Assembly (NCBI GenBank): GCA_031412355.1
Contig: JANOCR010000183.1
Span: 1-49,603 of the forward strand
Origin: JAENVT01 sp031412355
Lineage (GTDB): Bacteria; Actinomycetota; Acidimicrobiia; Acidimicrobiales; Ilumatobacteraceae
Reading direction: 5' to 3'
DNA: 49,603 bases
In this document: positions 34,876 through 43,504 of the stretch, piece after piece
How positions within the stretch are numbered: the stretch's first letter is position 1
Layout of the letters: each line of letters begins with the position of its first letter
The notes under the pieces: model-generated
What the model was told of the DNA's origin: nothing
Seen by the model: the letters and a program-made list of their open reading frames with translations, nothing else
Database searches by the model: none
Made by a program: the position numbers and the translations under genes

Positions 34876-35641
34876 GACACGGCGCGGCGCCGCCTTCGTC
34901 GCTGCCGGCGAGGGTGAACCGGTGGTGCTCCTCCACGGCGTCGGGCTTCGGCTCGAGGCGTGGGCGCCACAGATCGAACCCCTCGCTGCGACCCACCGGG
35001 TGATCGCCGTCGACTTGCCGGGGCACGGCGTCAGTTCGCCCATCGACAAGGGGGCAGGGCTGGCCGCGTTCGTCGACTGGTTCGTGACGGTGCTAAACGA
35101 CCTGGGCCTCGACTCGGTCAACGTCGCCGGGCACTCGATGGGCGCGCTGATCGCGGGAGGTTGCGCCATCACGGCCCCAGAGCGTGTGCGGCGCGTCGCA
35201 CTGCTCAGCGCGGTCCATCGAAGAGACGACGCGGCGTCGGCCGCCGTGAAGGCGCGCGCAGCGGAGATCGCCGCCGGCAATGTCGACCCGATCGCGCCGC
35301 TGTCGCGCTGGTTCGGCGACGAGAGTGCGACATCGGAGCCCTACAGGATGGTGAAGGAATGGCTCGCCGCAGTCGACCTCGACGCCTACGCGACTGCGTA
35401 CGGTGCCTTTGCCGAAGGCGACGAGCTCTATGCGGACCGCTGGTCAGACGTCACCTGCCCGGCGTTGTTCCTGACCGGCGAGCACGACCCGAATTCCACA
35501 CCGCAGATGTCGCTCGACCTGGCGACCGCCGCACCGAACGGCGAGGCGTGCATCATCGCCGATCACCGGCACATGGTGAACATGACAGCACCCGACGAGG
35601 TCACAGCAGCACTTCGACACTGGCTCACGAGAGAGGTTTGA
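34847..35641 (+). CDS. Alpha/beta hydrolase
   Basis: A 264-residue cytoplasmic hydrolase. The oxyanion motif is VVLLHGVGLRLEAW near residue 27, the nucleophile elbow is AGHSMGA with S97, the acid is probably the Asp in FLTGEHDP, and the catalytic His lies in DHRHMVNM near residue 240. The triad is therefore complete. The substrate is unknown; an amide, ester or enol-lactone made by the monooxygenase two genes downstream would fit. It overlaps the DUF1185 gene by 29 bases and ends 5 bases before the monooxygenase gene. Confidence 0.92.
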   Translation: MTSTTLRRSETRRGAAFVAAGEGEPVVLLHGVGLRLEAWAPQIEPLAATHRVIAVDLPGHGVSSPIDKGAGLAAFVDWFVTVLNDLGLDSVNVAGHSMGALIAGGCAITAPERVRRVALLSAVHRRDDAASAAVKARAAEIAAGNVDPIAPLSRWFGDESATSEPYRMVKEWLAAVDLDAYATAYGAFAEGDELYADRWSDVTCPALFLTGEHDPNSTPQMSLDLATAAPNGEACIIADHRHMVNMTAPDEVTAALRHWLTREV

Positions 35642-35645
35642 CGAT

Positions 35646-36683
35646 ATGAAGTTTTCTTTGTTCGTTCACATGGAGCGGCTCGACGCCGGTCAGACTCATC
35701 AGAGCCTGTACGACGAGTACATCGAGTTGTGCGAGATGGCCGACCGTGGTGGCATGAGCGCGATCTGGACCGGCGAGCACCACGGGATGGACTTCACCAT
35801 CGCTCCCAACCCGTTCATCAACTTGGCCGATCTCGCCCGACGCACGACACATGTCAGGCTCGGGACGAGCACCGTCATCGCCCCGTTCTGGCATCCGATC
35901 AAACTCGCCGGTGAAGCGGCGATGACGGACATCATCACTGGGGGTCGTCTCGACATCGGCATCGCTCGCGGCGCGTACAACTTCGAGTACCAACGCCTGT
36001 CGCCGGGTCTCGACGCCGCGACAGCGGGCCAGCGAATGCGCGAGCTCGTGCCGGCGATCAAGGGACTGTGGGCCGGCGACTACGCACACGAGGGGGAGAC
36101 CTGGTCGTTCCCGACCACCACGTCCGCACCCAAGCCGCTGCAACAGCCGCACCCACCCCTGTGGATTGCGGCCCGCGACCCCAACAGCCACGACTTCGCC
36201 GTCGCCAACGGTTGCAACGTTCAGGTCACCCCCCTGGCGCTCGGTGACGAGGAAATCGAAAGCCTGATGCAGCGCTTCAACGACGCGTGCGCCAGCCATC
36301 CCGAGGTCCCCCGCCCGAAGATCATGGTGCTGCGCCACACCTACGTCGGCTCCGACGAAGCGGACATCGAGCAAGCAGCACGCGAGATCAGCGTCTACTA
36401 CAACTACTTCGGTGCATGGTTCAAGAACGAAAAGCCCATCACGCAGGGCTTGATCGAGCGCCTCACCGACGACGAGCTCGCCGCGAATCCGGCGTACTCG
36501 CCCGAGGTGATCCGTAAAAATGCCGTTGTCGGGACTGCCGACGAGGTGATCGCCAGGCTCAAGCACTGCGAGTCGCTCGGCTACGACGAGTTCTCGATGT
36601 GGATCGACACGGGCATGAGCTTCGAGCGCAAGCGGCAGTCGCTGCGACGGCTCATCGAAGACGTCATGCCTGCGTTCGCCTGA
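35646..36683 (+). CDS. LLM-class flavin-dependent monooxygenase
   Basis: A 345-residue bacterial-luciferase-like oxygenase that would use reduced flavin and O2. Family segments are AIWTGEHHGMD near residue 42, VRLGTSTVIAPFWHPIKLAGEAAM near 75-95, and RLDIGIARGAYNFEY near 105. The C-terminus contains VVGTADEVIARLK, the common LLM motif. No flavin reductase gene is in the operon, so reduced flavin must come from elsewhere. The start ATG follows the hydrolase stop by a few bases. The stop overlaps the aldehyde dehydrogenase start. Confidence 0.93.
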   Translation: MKFSLFVHMERLDAGQTHQSLYDEYIELCEMADRGGMSAIWTGEHHGMDFTIAPNPFINLADLARRTTHVRLGTSTVIAPFWHPIKLAGEAAMTDIITGGRLDIGIARGAYNFEYQRLSPGLDAATAGQRMRELVPAIKGLWAGDYAHEGETWSFPTTTSAPKPLQQPHPPLWIAARDPNSHDFAVANGCNVQVTPLALGDEEIESLMQRFNDACASHPEVPRPKIMVLRHTYVGSDEADIEQAAREISVYYNYFGAWFKNEKPITQGLIERLTDDELAANPAYSPEVIRKNAVVGTADEVIARLKHCESLGYDEFSMWIDTGMSFERKRQSLRRLIEDVMPAFA

Positions 36684-38146
36684 TGCACCATTTCCAGCAG
36701 TACATCGACGGGCAGTTCGAGGACGCCGGCGCCACCTTCCCCAGCATCGATCCGGCTACCGGCCAGCACTGGGCGACGATGCCCGAGGCGCGATCGGACG
36801 ATGTCGAGCGGGCGGTCGAGGCCGCCCACCGCGCCCTTCACACCGGCGCATGGCCGGCGATGACCCCTACAGCGCGCGGCAAGTTGTTGATGAGGCTCGC
36901 GGACCTGACGGCGATCAACGCCCAAGCCCTTGCCGAAGTCGAGACACGTGACACCGGCAAGATCATTCGCGAGACGTCCGCCCAGATCGCGTACGTGGCC
37001 GACTACTACGCCTACTACGGCGGGCTCGCCGACAAGATCGAAGGAGCCCACCTGCCGATCGACAAGGCCGACATGGAGGTCTGGATCCGACGCGAACCAG
37101 TCGGGGTTGTCGCCGCAATCGTGCCGTGGAACAGCCAGCTGTTCCTTGCCGCCGTGAAGCTCGGCCCAGCGCTCGCTGCGGGCTGCACCGTGGTGCTCAA
37201 GGCATCCGAGGACGGCCCAGCGCCGTTACTCGAGTTCGCCCGCCTGGTGCACGATGCCGGGTTTCCGCCGGGCGTCGTCAACATCATCACCGGATTCGGC
37301 GACGAGTGCGGCGCGGCCCTCACCCGGCACCCCAAGGTCGCCCACGTGGCGTTCACCGGCGGCCCGGCGACCGCGCGGCACATCGTGCGGAACTCGGCAG
37401 AGAACCTCGCCAGCACGTCGTTGGAGCTCGGCGGGAAGTCACCATTCGTGGTGTTCGCCGACGCCGACCTCGACAGTGCCGCCAACGCCCAGGTCGCCGG
37501 CATCTTCGCCGCCGCCGGGCAGAGCTGCGTCGCCGGGTCGCGGCTCATCATCGAGGCATCCGTCAAGCAGCAGTTCCTGGCGATCTTGAAAGCGAAGGCC
37601 GAAGCGGTGCGGATGGGGCCGCCGGACGATCCCGAGACCGAGGTCGGGCCGCTGTGCACCGATCGCCAGCGGCGACTGATCGAATCCGTTGTCGACGCGT
37701 CCATCACCGCCGGAGCCGGCCTGGTCACAGGTGGTCGAGCGCCGGATCGCCCGGGCTTCTTCTTCCCGCCGACCATCCTCGATTGCGACGGCGTCGAGGC
37801 CTCGGCCACCACGACCGAACTGTTCGGTCCCGTGCTGACGGTGGTGTCGTTCGACACCGAGGAGCAGGCTGTCGAGCTGGCCAACTGCACGCCGTTCGGC
37901 CTCGCTGCCGGCATCTTCACCCAGAACCTCACACGCGCTCACCGCATGATCAAACACATCACCGCTGGTGTCGTGTGGGTCAACACCTATCGAGCCGTTT
38001 CGCCGATCGCGCCCTTCGGCGGCTACGGCATGTCCGGCCACGGCCGAGAGGGCGGTCTGGCCGCAGCACTCGACTTCACCCGCACCAAGACCGTCTGGCT
38101 ACGCACCTCCGACGATCCGATCCCCGATCCGTTCGTCATGCGCTGA
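36683..38146 (+). CDS. NAD(P)-dependent aldehyde dehydrogenase
   Basis: A 487-residue aldehyde dehydrogenase of the usual length. The catalytic Cys is C282 in AAGQSCVAGS and the general base is the Glu in LELGGKSP near 248. IVPWNSQLF supplies the Asn of the oxyanion hole, and FTGGPATARHI replaces the common FTGSTxxG cofactor loop. Its ATG overlaps the stop of the monooxygenase gene (TGATG). As the last enzyme of the operon it probably oxidises a ring-opened aldehyde to an acid; a semialdehyde is a reasonable guess. Confidence 0.94.
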   Translation: MHHFQQYIDGQFEDAGATFPSIDPATGQHWATMPEARSDDVERAVEAAHRALHTGAWPAMTPTARGKLLMRLADLTAINAQALAEVETRDTGKIIRETSAQIAYVADYYAYYGGLADKIEGAHLPIDKADMEVWIRREPVGVVAAIVPWNSQLFLAAVKLGPALAAGCTVVLKASEDGPAPLLEFARLVHDAGFPPGVVNIITGFGDECGAALTRHPKVAHVAFTGGPATARHIVRNSAENLASTSLELGGKSPFVVFADADLDSAANAQVAGIFAAAGQSCVAGSRLIIEASVKQQFLAILKAKAEAVRMGPPDDPETEVGPLCTDRQRRLIESVVDASITAGAGLVTGGRAPDRPGFFFPPTILDCDGVEASATTTELFGPVLTVVSFDTEEQAVELANCTPFGLAAGIFTQNLTRAHRMIKHITAGVVWVNTYRAVSPIAPFGGYGMSGHGREGGLAAALDFTRTKTVWLRTSDDPIPDPFVMR

Positions 38147-38162
38147 CGCTAAGACGGGCAAA

Positions 38163-38255
38163 TCAGTCGTCGTCGAACTTCAGTGTCGTGCCTACCGGGA
38201 CGAACGTCTTCGTGTCGTCGATACGAGACCCGTGCCCGTTCACGATCACTGTCAT
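38163..38255 (-). CDS. 30-residue peptide with strong ribosome binding site
   Basis: A small frame that begins MTVIVNGHGSRI and ends TFVPVGTTLKFDDD. It resembles only the first strands of the putative Stv-type adhesin domain (NGHG and the VPxGTTL turn); the rest is absent. GGAGGAGGG stands about 7 bases before the ATG, the strongest ribosome binding site in the window, and TACGAT (38296-38291) could be its -10 box. The stop lies 16 bases from the end of the convergent aldehyde dehydrogenase gene. It may be a true small protein or a truncated one. Confidence 0.55.
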   Translation of the reverse strand: MTVIVNGHGSRIDDTKTFVPVGTTLKFDDD

Positions 38256-38393
38256 GGTCGCCCTCCTCCGAATCGCCCCTCCGCCCACCGATCGTAGTTG
38301 GCGGTCCTCGGGCGGATCGGGGAGATGGTCAATCTGCTCGTACGAGGAGACAACCAACGTTGCTAGGTTCGGCGTCGAGGTTTGACCCGTCGC

Positions 38394-39002
38394 TCACCTC
38401 GTGGCGATGACGCCGCATAGGATCCGGTCGCCAGCGTTTCCGGTTCGACCGGTCAACCCCGTGGCGTCGGCAGAATTCGCTGTGTATTGGGCCGACCCTG
38501 AGCCGACCGGCACATTGCCGAAGTTGTCGGCACCGGCATGCAGGATGACGGCTTTGCCATTGAGGTCACTGGGGTTGATCTTGTCGATACGGAAGCGCGT
38601 CTCGACGCTGCCGTCAGCATTGACGTACACGACCGGCATGTCACCGACATGCTGCGAGTGAGACTGCCCTGTCGGGTTGTAGTGACCGTCGGCAGACACG
38701 AACCAGGTCGCTGGGGCGGCCGCTGGGTCGGCGAGGCACCCTGCTCCATTGGTGGCTGTGATGACGTCGTTGGCATGAATGTGGAAGCCGTGGAACGCAT
38801 CGACGCCGGGCACGGCGGCAAGATGAAGCCGAACTTCGGTGTACCCGTCATCGGTCTTGAACTCGACACCGCCTACCCTGGTGCCGTCGGCGGTCGAGAG
38901 AATCGCCCGCGCCGATCGAGATTGGGCACCGGCTGTCGTGGCCGTGACGAGGCCGACGACGAACATGACTCCGCAACCTCCATACAGCAGTCCCTTCTTC
39001 AC
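38394..39002 (-). CDS. sodC: Secreted Cu/Zn superoxide dismutase
   Basis: A 202-residue exported superoxide dismutase. The signal peptide is KKGLLYGGCGVMFVVGLVTATTAGA. Metal ligands are visible: the HxH pair in HGFHIHAND, His in DGHYNPTG, His in SHSQHVGDMP with the zinc Asp, and His in ILHAGADN. The cysteines in GAGCLAD and RILCGVI would make the usual disulfide. GTG 39002 is chosen because AAAGGAG lies about 8 bases upstream; the frame is open further 5'. It is divergent from the nitroreductase gene. Confidence 0.93.
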   Translation of the reverse strand: MKKGLLYGGCGVMFVVGLVTATTAGAQSRSARAILSTADGTRVGGVEFKTDDGYTEVRLHLAAVPGVDAFHGFHIHANDVITATNGAGCLADPAAAPATWFVSADGHYNPTGQSHSQHVGDMPVVYVNADGSVETRFRIDKINPSDLNGKAVILHAGADNFGNVPVGSGSAQYTANSADATGLTGRTGNAGDRILCGVIATR

Positions 39003-39140
39003 GCGATGTCTCCTTTGTACTTTGTGTTGGTACGAGAACAGACGTTGCTCGGAGGCGAATGGGTGACACCGACTCGAAGATCGTGCATTACTGCAACTTG
39101 CGCGCCATCGCCACGAAGTGACAGCTTCGTCCGACACGAC

Positions 39141-39166
39141 GGAATGCCGACGCCGGCGGGTTGGTT
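39141..39166 (+). promoter_or_regulatory. SigR/SigH-type promoter
   Basis: GGAAT (39141-39145), an 18-base spacer and GTT (39164-39166) match the actinobacterial thiol-stress sigma factor consensus GGAAY-N18-19-GTT. A start near 39173 would leave room for AAGGAGG (39183-39189) before the ATG at 39196. The homologous Mycobacterium gene Rv2466c is in the SigH regulon. Confidence 0.65.
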
Positions 39167-39195
39167 GCAGTCGCTACGTCGCAAGGAGGACACCA

Positions 39196-39813
39196 ATGGC
39201 CACATCCGTCCGCTTCTGGGTCGATCCGATCTGCCCGTGGTGCTGGACCACGTCGCAATGGATTCGTCGGATCGCCGACGCCAAGGACCTCGAGATCACC
39301 TGGGAACCGATAAGCCTGTTCGTGAAGAACCAGCCGCAGCCTGACAGCAAAGGGTACGAGCCGCTCGCCTGGACGCGCGGGCTGTTGCGGGTCATGGAGT
39401 CAGTGCGTGCCGCCGGCCACGAAGGCAGGCTGGGCGACCTGTACACAGAGTACGGCCGGCGCATCCATCACAACGGCGAGCGTCACTGGGACGCCGGGCT
39501 GGCGCTCGAAGCGGTCGGCCTCGACACGTCGCACGCAACTGCCGCCGGCGACGAAGCGTGGGACGAGCCGTTGCTACAACGCATGAACGAAGGCCTCGCA
39601 CTGGTCGGCGACGACGTGGGTACCCCAATCATCGCGTTCCACCGATCCGACGGACGCGAGGTCGCCACGTTCGGGCCTGTCATCACCAAGGTGCCCGCGC
39701 ACGACAATGCCCTGGAACTGTGGGACGCGTTTGTCGCGGTCACAGCGCTCGACGAGTTCTGGGAGATCAAGCGAACTCGCAACGCGTCACCCGACGTCGG
39801 CGACGCACCCTGA
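39196..39813 (+). CDS. Mycothiol-dependent nitroreductase, Rv2466c family (DsbA fold)
   Basis: A 205-residue cytoplasmic thioredoxin-fold protein. The active site is CPWC (C13, C16) in FWVDPICPWCWTTSQW, the arrangement of Mycobacterium tuberculosis Rv2466c, which uses mycothiol as reductant. LALVGDDVGTPIIAF supplies the cis-Pro loop near residue 145. AAGGAGG is 7 bases before the ATG; the frame is open 26 codons further upstream, through the promoter. It points to an organism that makes mycothiol and is likely induced by oxidative stress. Confidence 0.93.
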   Translation: MATSVRFWVDPICPWCWTTSQWIRRIADAKDLEITWEPISLFVKNQPQPDSKGYEPLAWTRGLLRVMESVRAAGHEGRLGDLYTEYGRRIHHNGERHWDAGLALEAVGLDTSHATAAGDEAWDEPLLQRMNEGLALVGDDVGTPIIAFHRSDGREVATFGPVITKVPAHDNALELWDAFVAVTALDEFWEIKRTRNASPDVGDAP

Positions 39814-39816
39814 GCT

Positions 39817-40605
39817 TCAACCTCGTCGGACCAAGGCACTGATCTCGTCGGCGGCGGCGCGGACCATCGGCGCCAGTTGATGCAGACGTGCGGATGTGAG
39901 GCGCAGACTGGGCCCTTGGATTGCGACGGCGGCGTGGGCTACACCGTCTGCAGCGAGGACAGGTGCGGCGATTCCGCAGACACCTTCGTAGCGCTCCTCG
40001 CGGTTGATCGCGAACCCTTGATCGCGTATTGACGACAGTGCCGTTGCCAACGACGCGCGCGACGTCGTGGTGTGGCTTGTGTACCGAGTCATCGGGGGCA
40101 GTGTTGCGACGACGTCCCTCGGCGTACCGGGCGAAAACGCCAGCAGGACCTTGCCCATTGCGGACGCGTGGAGCTGGATCTCGGCTCCGGTCGCGTGATC
40201 GAAACGCAACGGTTGAGCAGACGCGGCGCGCTCGATCACGATCACTTCGTCGCCGCGACGAACACCAAGGCTGGCCGACTCGCCGGTGGTCGAGGCAAGC
40301 CGAGCGAGCACCGGCTGGGCGAGGTGATACCCCGATTGCTCAAGGGCTCGTTGACCGAGGATGGCAACGGCGAACCCCAATCGGTAACGCTCGGAGGCGG
40401 GCTCCTGTTCCATGAACCCGCCATGGCACAAGGCGCGAACCAGCCGATGCGCTGTGCTGATGTTGAGGCCGACTTCGCGGGCAATCTCGCTTATGCCGAG
40501 CGACCGAGGATCGCGGCGGAAGCAATCGAGAATGGCCATCGCTCGCTCGACAGCTTGAGTGCCCGGGCGGGACTCGACAGCCGATCGATCGGTCGCTCCG
40601 GCCAT
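39817..40605 (-). CDS. IclR-family transcriptional regulator
   Basis: A 262-residue regulator. The N-terminal helix-turn-helix (QAVERAMAILDCF, then LGISEIAREVGLNISTAHRLVRAL) lies at about residues 15-60. The C-terminal ~180 residues form the GAF-like effector domain: GESASLGVRRGDEVIVIERA and HASAMGKVLLAF are typical. The ATG at 40605 is chosen over TTG 40611. It converges on the nitroreductase gene with three bases between stops and is divergent from the LuxR-type gene. Target genes cannot be told from the sequence. Confidence 0.92.
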   Translation of the reverse strand: MAGATDRSAVESRPGTQAVERAMAILDCFRRDPRSLGISEIAREVGLNISTAHRLVRALCHGGFMEQEPASERYRLGFAVAILGQRALEQSGYHLAQPVLARLASTTGESASLGVRRGDEVIVIERAASAQPLRFDHATGAEIQLHASAMGKVLLAFSPGTPRDVVATLPPMTRYTSHTTTSRASLATALSSIRDQGFAINREERYEGVCGIAAPVLAADGVAHAAVAIQGPSLRLTSARLHQLAPMVRAAADEISALVRRG

Positions 40606-40704
40606 TGCCAAAGTCTGTCATAGACCGTCGCGCCCGCGGATGGCGCATGTCACCCTTTCGGGTGATTGGCGACAACACTTTCCGATGCGGTCGCACCGGC
40701 CGAC

Positions 40705-40710
40705 CATAAT
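40705..40710 (+). promoter_or_regulatory. Candidate -10 box for the LuxR-family gene
   Basis: CATAAT, one base from TATAAT, lies 6 bases before the ATG at 40717, fitting a leaderless start. Confidence 0.4.
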
Positions 40711-40716
40711 GAGTCG

Positions 40717-43434
40717 ATGGGCATCGGGCAGGGCACGGCGACTGTTGTCGGTCGCCGCACCGAACTCGACCTCCTGGCAGGAGTGCTCCACAGCCTTGAA
40801 CGGGGTTCCGGCGTCACCATTCGATTGCGAGGCGATGCCGGGATCGGCAAGACCACCTTGCTCGACTGGGTCGCCACGCAGACCACGGGCATGGTGATTC
40901 GCCTGACGGGTTCCGAGTCCGATGCAGAGTTGGCGTACTCCGGTCTCGCCTCGTTGACCAAGGCGATCGAGGTGATGCAGGTCAAGGTGCCGAGCCCGCA
41001 CGCCCAGGTGCTTGCCGACGCGATCGGCATCGGGTCGACAAAGGGACAGTTGACGGTCGGTGGCGCGACACTCGCTGCCCTGGCCGCGGCAAGCGAGATG
41101 GGGCCGCTGGTGCTGTTGATCGACGATGCTCACTGGGTCGACGAACCGTCATGCACAGCCCTCGCGTTTGCACTGCGACGTCTCCTCGATGAACCGGTGG
41201 TTGCAGTGATCACCGAACGCTCGGGTGTCCCTTCGCCATTCGACAATTCCGGCTTCGAGACCATCGAGCTCAAGGGTCTTGACGTCGATGACGCCATGGC
41301 CATGTTCGGCGAGGGCACAGATCGATCTGTCGCCCAGCGCTGTGTTGACGCCGCGCAGGGCAGCCCGCTGGCCCTGAGTGAACTGGCCCGCCTGCTCGGT
41401 CACGATCAGCTCGCCGGGCGCGCCGCCCTGCCACCGGATCTGCCGGTGGGCAACCAACTGAGTCGCTCGTTCGTGGACCGAATTACCGCACTCGACGACG
41501 CGGCCAAGGTGGCGGTCGCCGTCGTTGCCGCCGCTCTCGACACCACGGCGGGCGACATCCGTGCGGCCGCCGATCGATTCAACTCGGGCAATAGCGGCCT
41601 GGCAACCGGCGAATCCGCCGGCATCGTGCGCGTATTGCCCGAGTCGATTGAATTGACCCACCCGCTGATGCGCGCGGCCATCCGCGATGCGACCGGTCCC
41701 ACCGCGATGCGCGCAGCCCACGCGGCATTGGCGCAAGTCGTCGACGACGCCGACAAAAGGGCATGGCACCTCGCGTCCGCGACTATCGGGCCGGACGAAG
41801 CCGTCGCCGAACTGCTCGAGCAGGTCGCTGTGGTTGCCGATCACCGTGGTGCGTGGGCCGCGGCCGCTGCCACGTGGGAGCGTGCCGCTGCACTGTCGGT
41901 CGAGGAAGCCCAGCGGCACCGCAGGCTGCTGGCCGCCGGGACCTCGCGGTGGAACGCATCGGACCCGTACGGGGCCATGGCCGTGCTCGACGAGGTGGCA
42001 GCGATGTGCGCCGACCCCCTGGTCCGCTGCGACGCAATCGGCATCCGCGCCGAAGGACTCGCCTGGATGATCGACCAGGACCGCGGGGTCGACCAACTCG
42101 CCGACGCGGCCCTGCGAATCTCGACCATTGACCCCACGCGCGCGATCGGCCTGTTCATCCGAGCCGCGTTGCACAGTGGCTTGGCGGGCCGACCGCTCGA
42201 CAGCCAGCGCCACGCGCAGTCTGCCGTCGAGACCGCCGAGCCGATCGGCATGCCAATGCTCGTCGCCGCCAAGGCCGTGCGGGCGATGACGTTGCAGCGA
42301 CTCGGCAACCGCGACGGCGCCGAAGCCGATCTCGCCGCGGCAAGCGTTCTCGGCACACTGCCGATCGAGATGCTCGACGCCAAACTGCTTCCCATCGTCC
42401 AAGCGGTTGCTCTTGCCCGGCTCACTCAGGAGTGCTGGACCGAGGCCAGCGAGATGCTCGACCTGTCGATGGTGGCAGCGCGGCATCACGGGCTTGCATC
42501 GGTGCTGGGATTCAGCGGCGCGCTGCAGGGCGAGATGCATCTGCGCCGCGGTCGCCTGACCGACGCCGTGCTGTCGTCGGTTCTCGATGTCGACCTCAAC
42601 GACACTCCCGACTTGCCGACGGCGTCGTTCGGACACGCGGTGCTGGCAAGGGTGGAAGCGGTGCTGGGGCGGACGTACTCGGCCCGAAGTCGCGCGGAGG
42701 CTGTCATTGCTCGTGCCCGGCGGGTCGGCATGCGCGTTCTCGAGATCTGGGGATTGTCGGCGCTGGGCCACGCCGCGCTTACAACGGGCAGCTACTCCGA
42801 GGCCGCCGATCACTTCCGCCGACTGCATCGTCTCCACAGCGAGGTGCTCGACGCCGGCGACCTGTGGTACCAGGGTGACCTCCTCGAAGCGCTGCTCGCC
42901 ATCGGCGCTGTCGACGAAGCCGCCGAGGTGATCGCCGAGGTCACCGCCAAGGCCGACCTCAGCATGTCGAAGTGGGGATCGGCGGTCGCCCGCCGCGGGC
43001 AGGGCATGTTGCACGGCCGCCCCTTGGACCTGCGCGACTCCGCCGAGGAGCTCGCCGCGTTGGGCGCACCATTCGAGCAGGCGCGCAGTCTGTTGGTGCT
43101 CGGCGAGCGTCACGGTGACCACGAAGCATCGCGGGCCGCGCTGCGCATCTTCGAACGTGTCGGTGCCGAGCCGTGGGCCGCGCAGGCCCGGCGCATCGCC
43201 GGCCCGGTCGCGCCCACCAGTTCTTCACTGGCGTCGCGCCTGACCAACGACGAGCTACGGGTGGCCGTCGCGATCGCCCGCGGACGCACCAACCGGCAAG
43301 TCGCCGATGAGCTGTATCTCAGCCCGAAAGCGGTCGAAGCCCATTTCGACGCCATCCTGCCCAAGCTCGGCGTGCGCGATCGCACCGAACTGATCCGCTT
43401 CGTCACCAGCGACATCGAGCAATCCCCCACCTGA
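40717..43434 (+). CDS. LuxR-family ATPase regulator (LAL type)
   Basis: A 905-residue regulator of the large ATP-binding LuxR class. The N-terminal AAA/NACHT-like ATPase has Walker A GDAGIGKTT at residues 39-47 and Walker B LVLLIDDAHWVD near 135. The long middle (about 350-830) is Ala/Leu-rich helical repeats of TPR type. The last ~60 residues form the LuxR helix-turn-helix, LTNDELRVAVAIARGRTNRQ, then LYLSPKAVEAHF. Length and order are standard. The signal and targets are unknown. It ends 32 bases before a long hairpin. Confidence 0.93.
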   Translation: MGIGQGTATVVGRRTELDLLAGVLHSLERGSGVTIRLRGDAGIGKTTLLDWVATQTTGMVIRLTGSESDAELAYSGLASLTKAIEVMQVKVPSPHAQVLADAIGIGSTKGQLTVGGATLAALAAASEMGPLVLLIDDAHWVDEPSCTALAFALRRLLDEPVVAVITERSGVPSPFDNSGFETIELKGLDVDDAMAMFGEGTDRSVAQRCVDAAQGSPLALSELARLLGHDQLAGRAALPPDLPVGNQLSRSFVDRITALDDAAKVAVAVVAAALDTTAGDIRAAADRFNSGNSGLATGESAGIVRVLPESIELTHPLMRAAIRDATGPTAMRAAHAALAQVVDDADKRAWHLASATIGPDEAVAELLEQVAVVADHRGAWAAAAATWERAAALSVEEAQRHRRLLAAGTSRWNASDPYGAMAVLDEVAAMCADPLVRCDAIGIRAEGLAWMIDQDRGVDQLADAALRISTIDPTRAIGLFIRAALHSGLAGRPLDSQRHAQSAVETAEPIGMPMLVAAKAVRAMTLQRLGNRDGAEADLAAASVLGTLPIEMLDAKLLPIVQAVALARLTQECWTEASEMLDLSMVAARHHGLASVLGFSGALQGEMHLRRGRLTDAVLSSVLDVDLNDTPDLPTASFGHAVLARVEAVLGRTYSARSRAEAVIARARRVGMRVLEIWGLSALGHAALTTGSYSEAADHFRRLHRLHSEVLDAGDLWYQGDLLEALLAIGAVDEAAEVIAEVTAKADLSMSKWGSAVARRGQGMLHGRPLDLRDSAEELAALGAPFEQARSLLVLGERHGDHEASRAALRIFERVGAEPWAAQARRIAGPVAPTSSSLASRLTNDELRVAVAIARGRTNRQVADELYLSPKAVEAHFDAILPKLGVRDRTELIRFVTSDIEQSPT

Positions 43435-43466
43435 GTCGCGATGCGCGGCGCTGTGCTGACTTCCAT

Positions 43467-43504
43467 GTCAGCTCCTGGAACGACGGGTCGTTCTAGGAGC
43501 TGAC
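43467..43504. terminator. 38-base hairpin between convergent genes
   Basis: An almost perfect stem: 43467-43484 pairs with 43487-43504, with one G-T pair, leaving a two-to-four base loop. It lies 32 bases after the stop of the LuxR-type gene and contains the last codons and stop of kynU on the minus strand. No T-run follows. A two-way terminator is likely, but a REP-like element is also possible. Confidence 0.6.
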
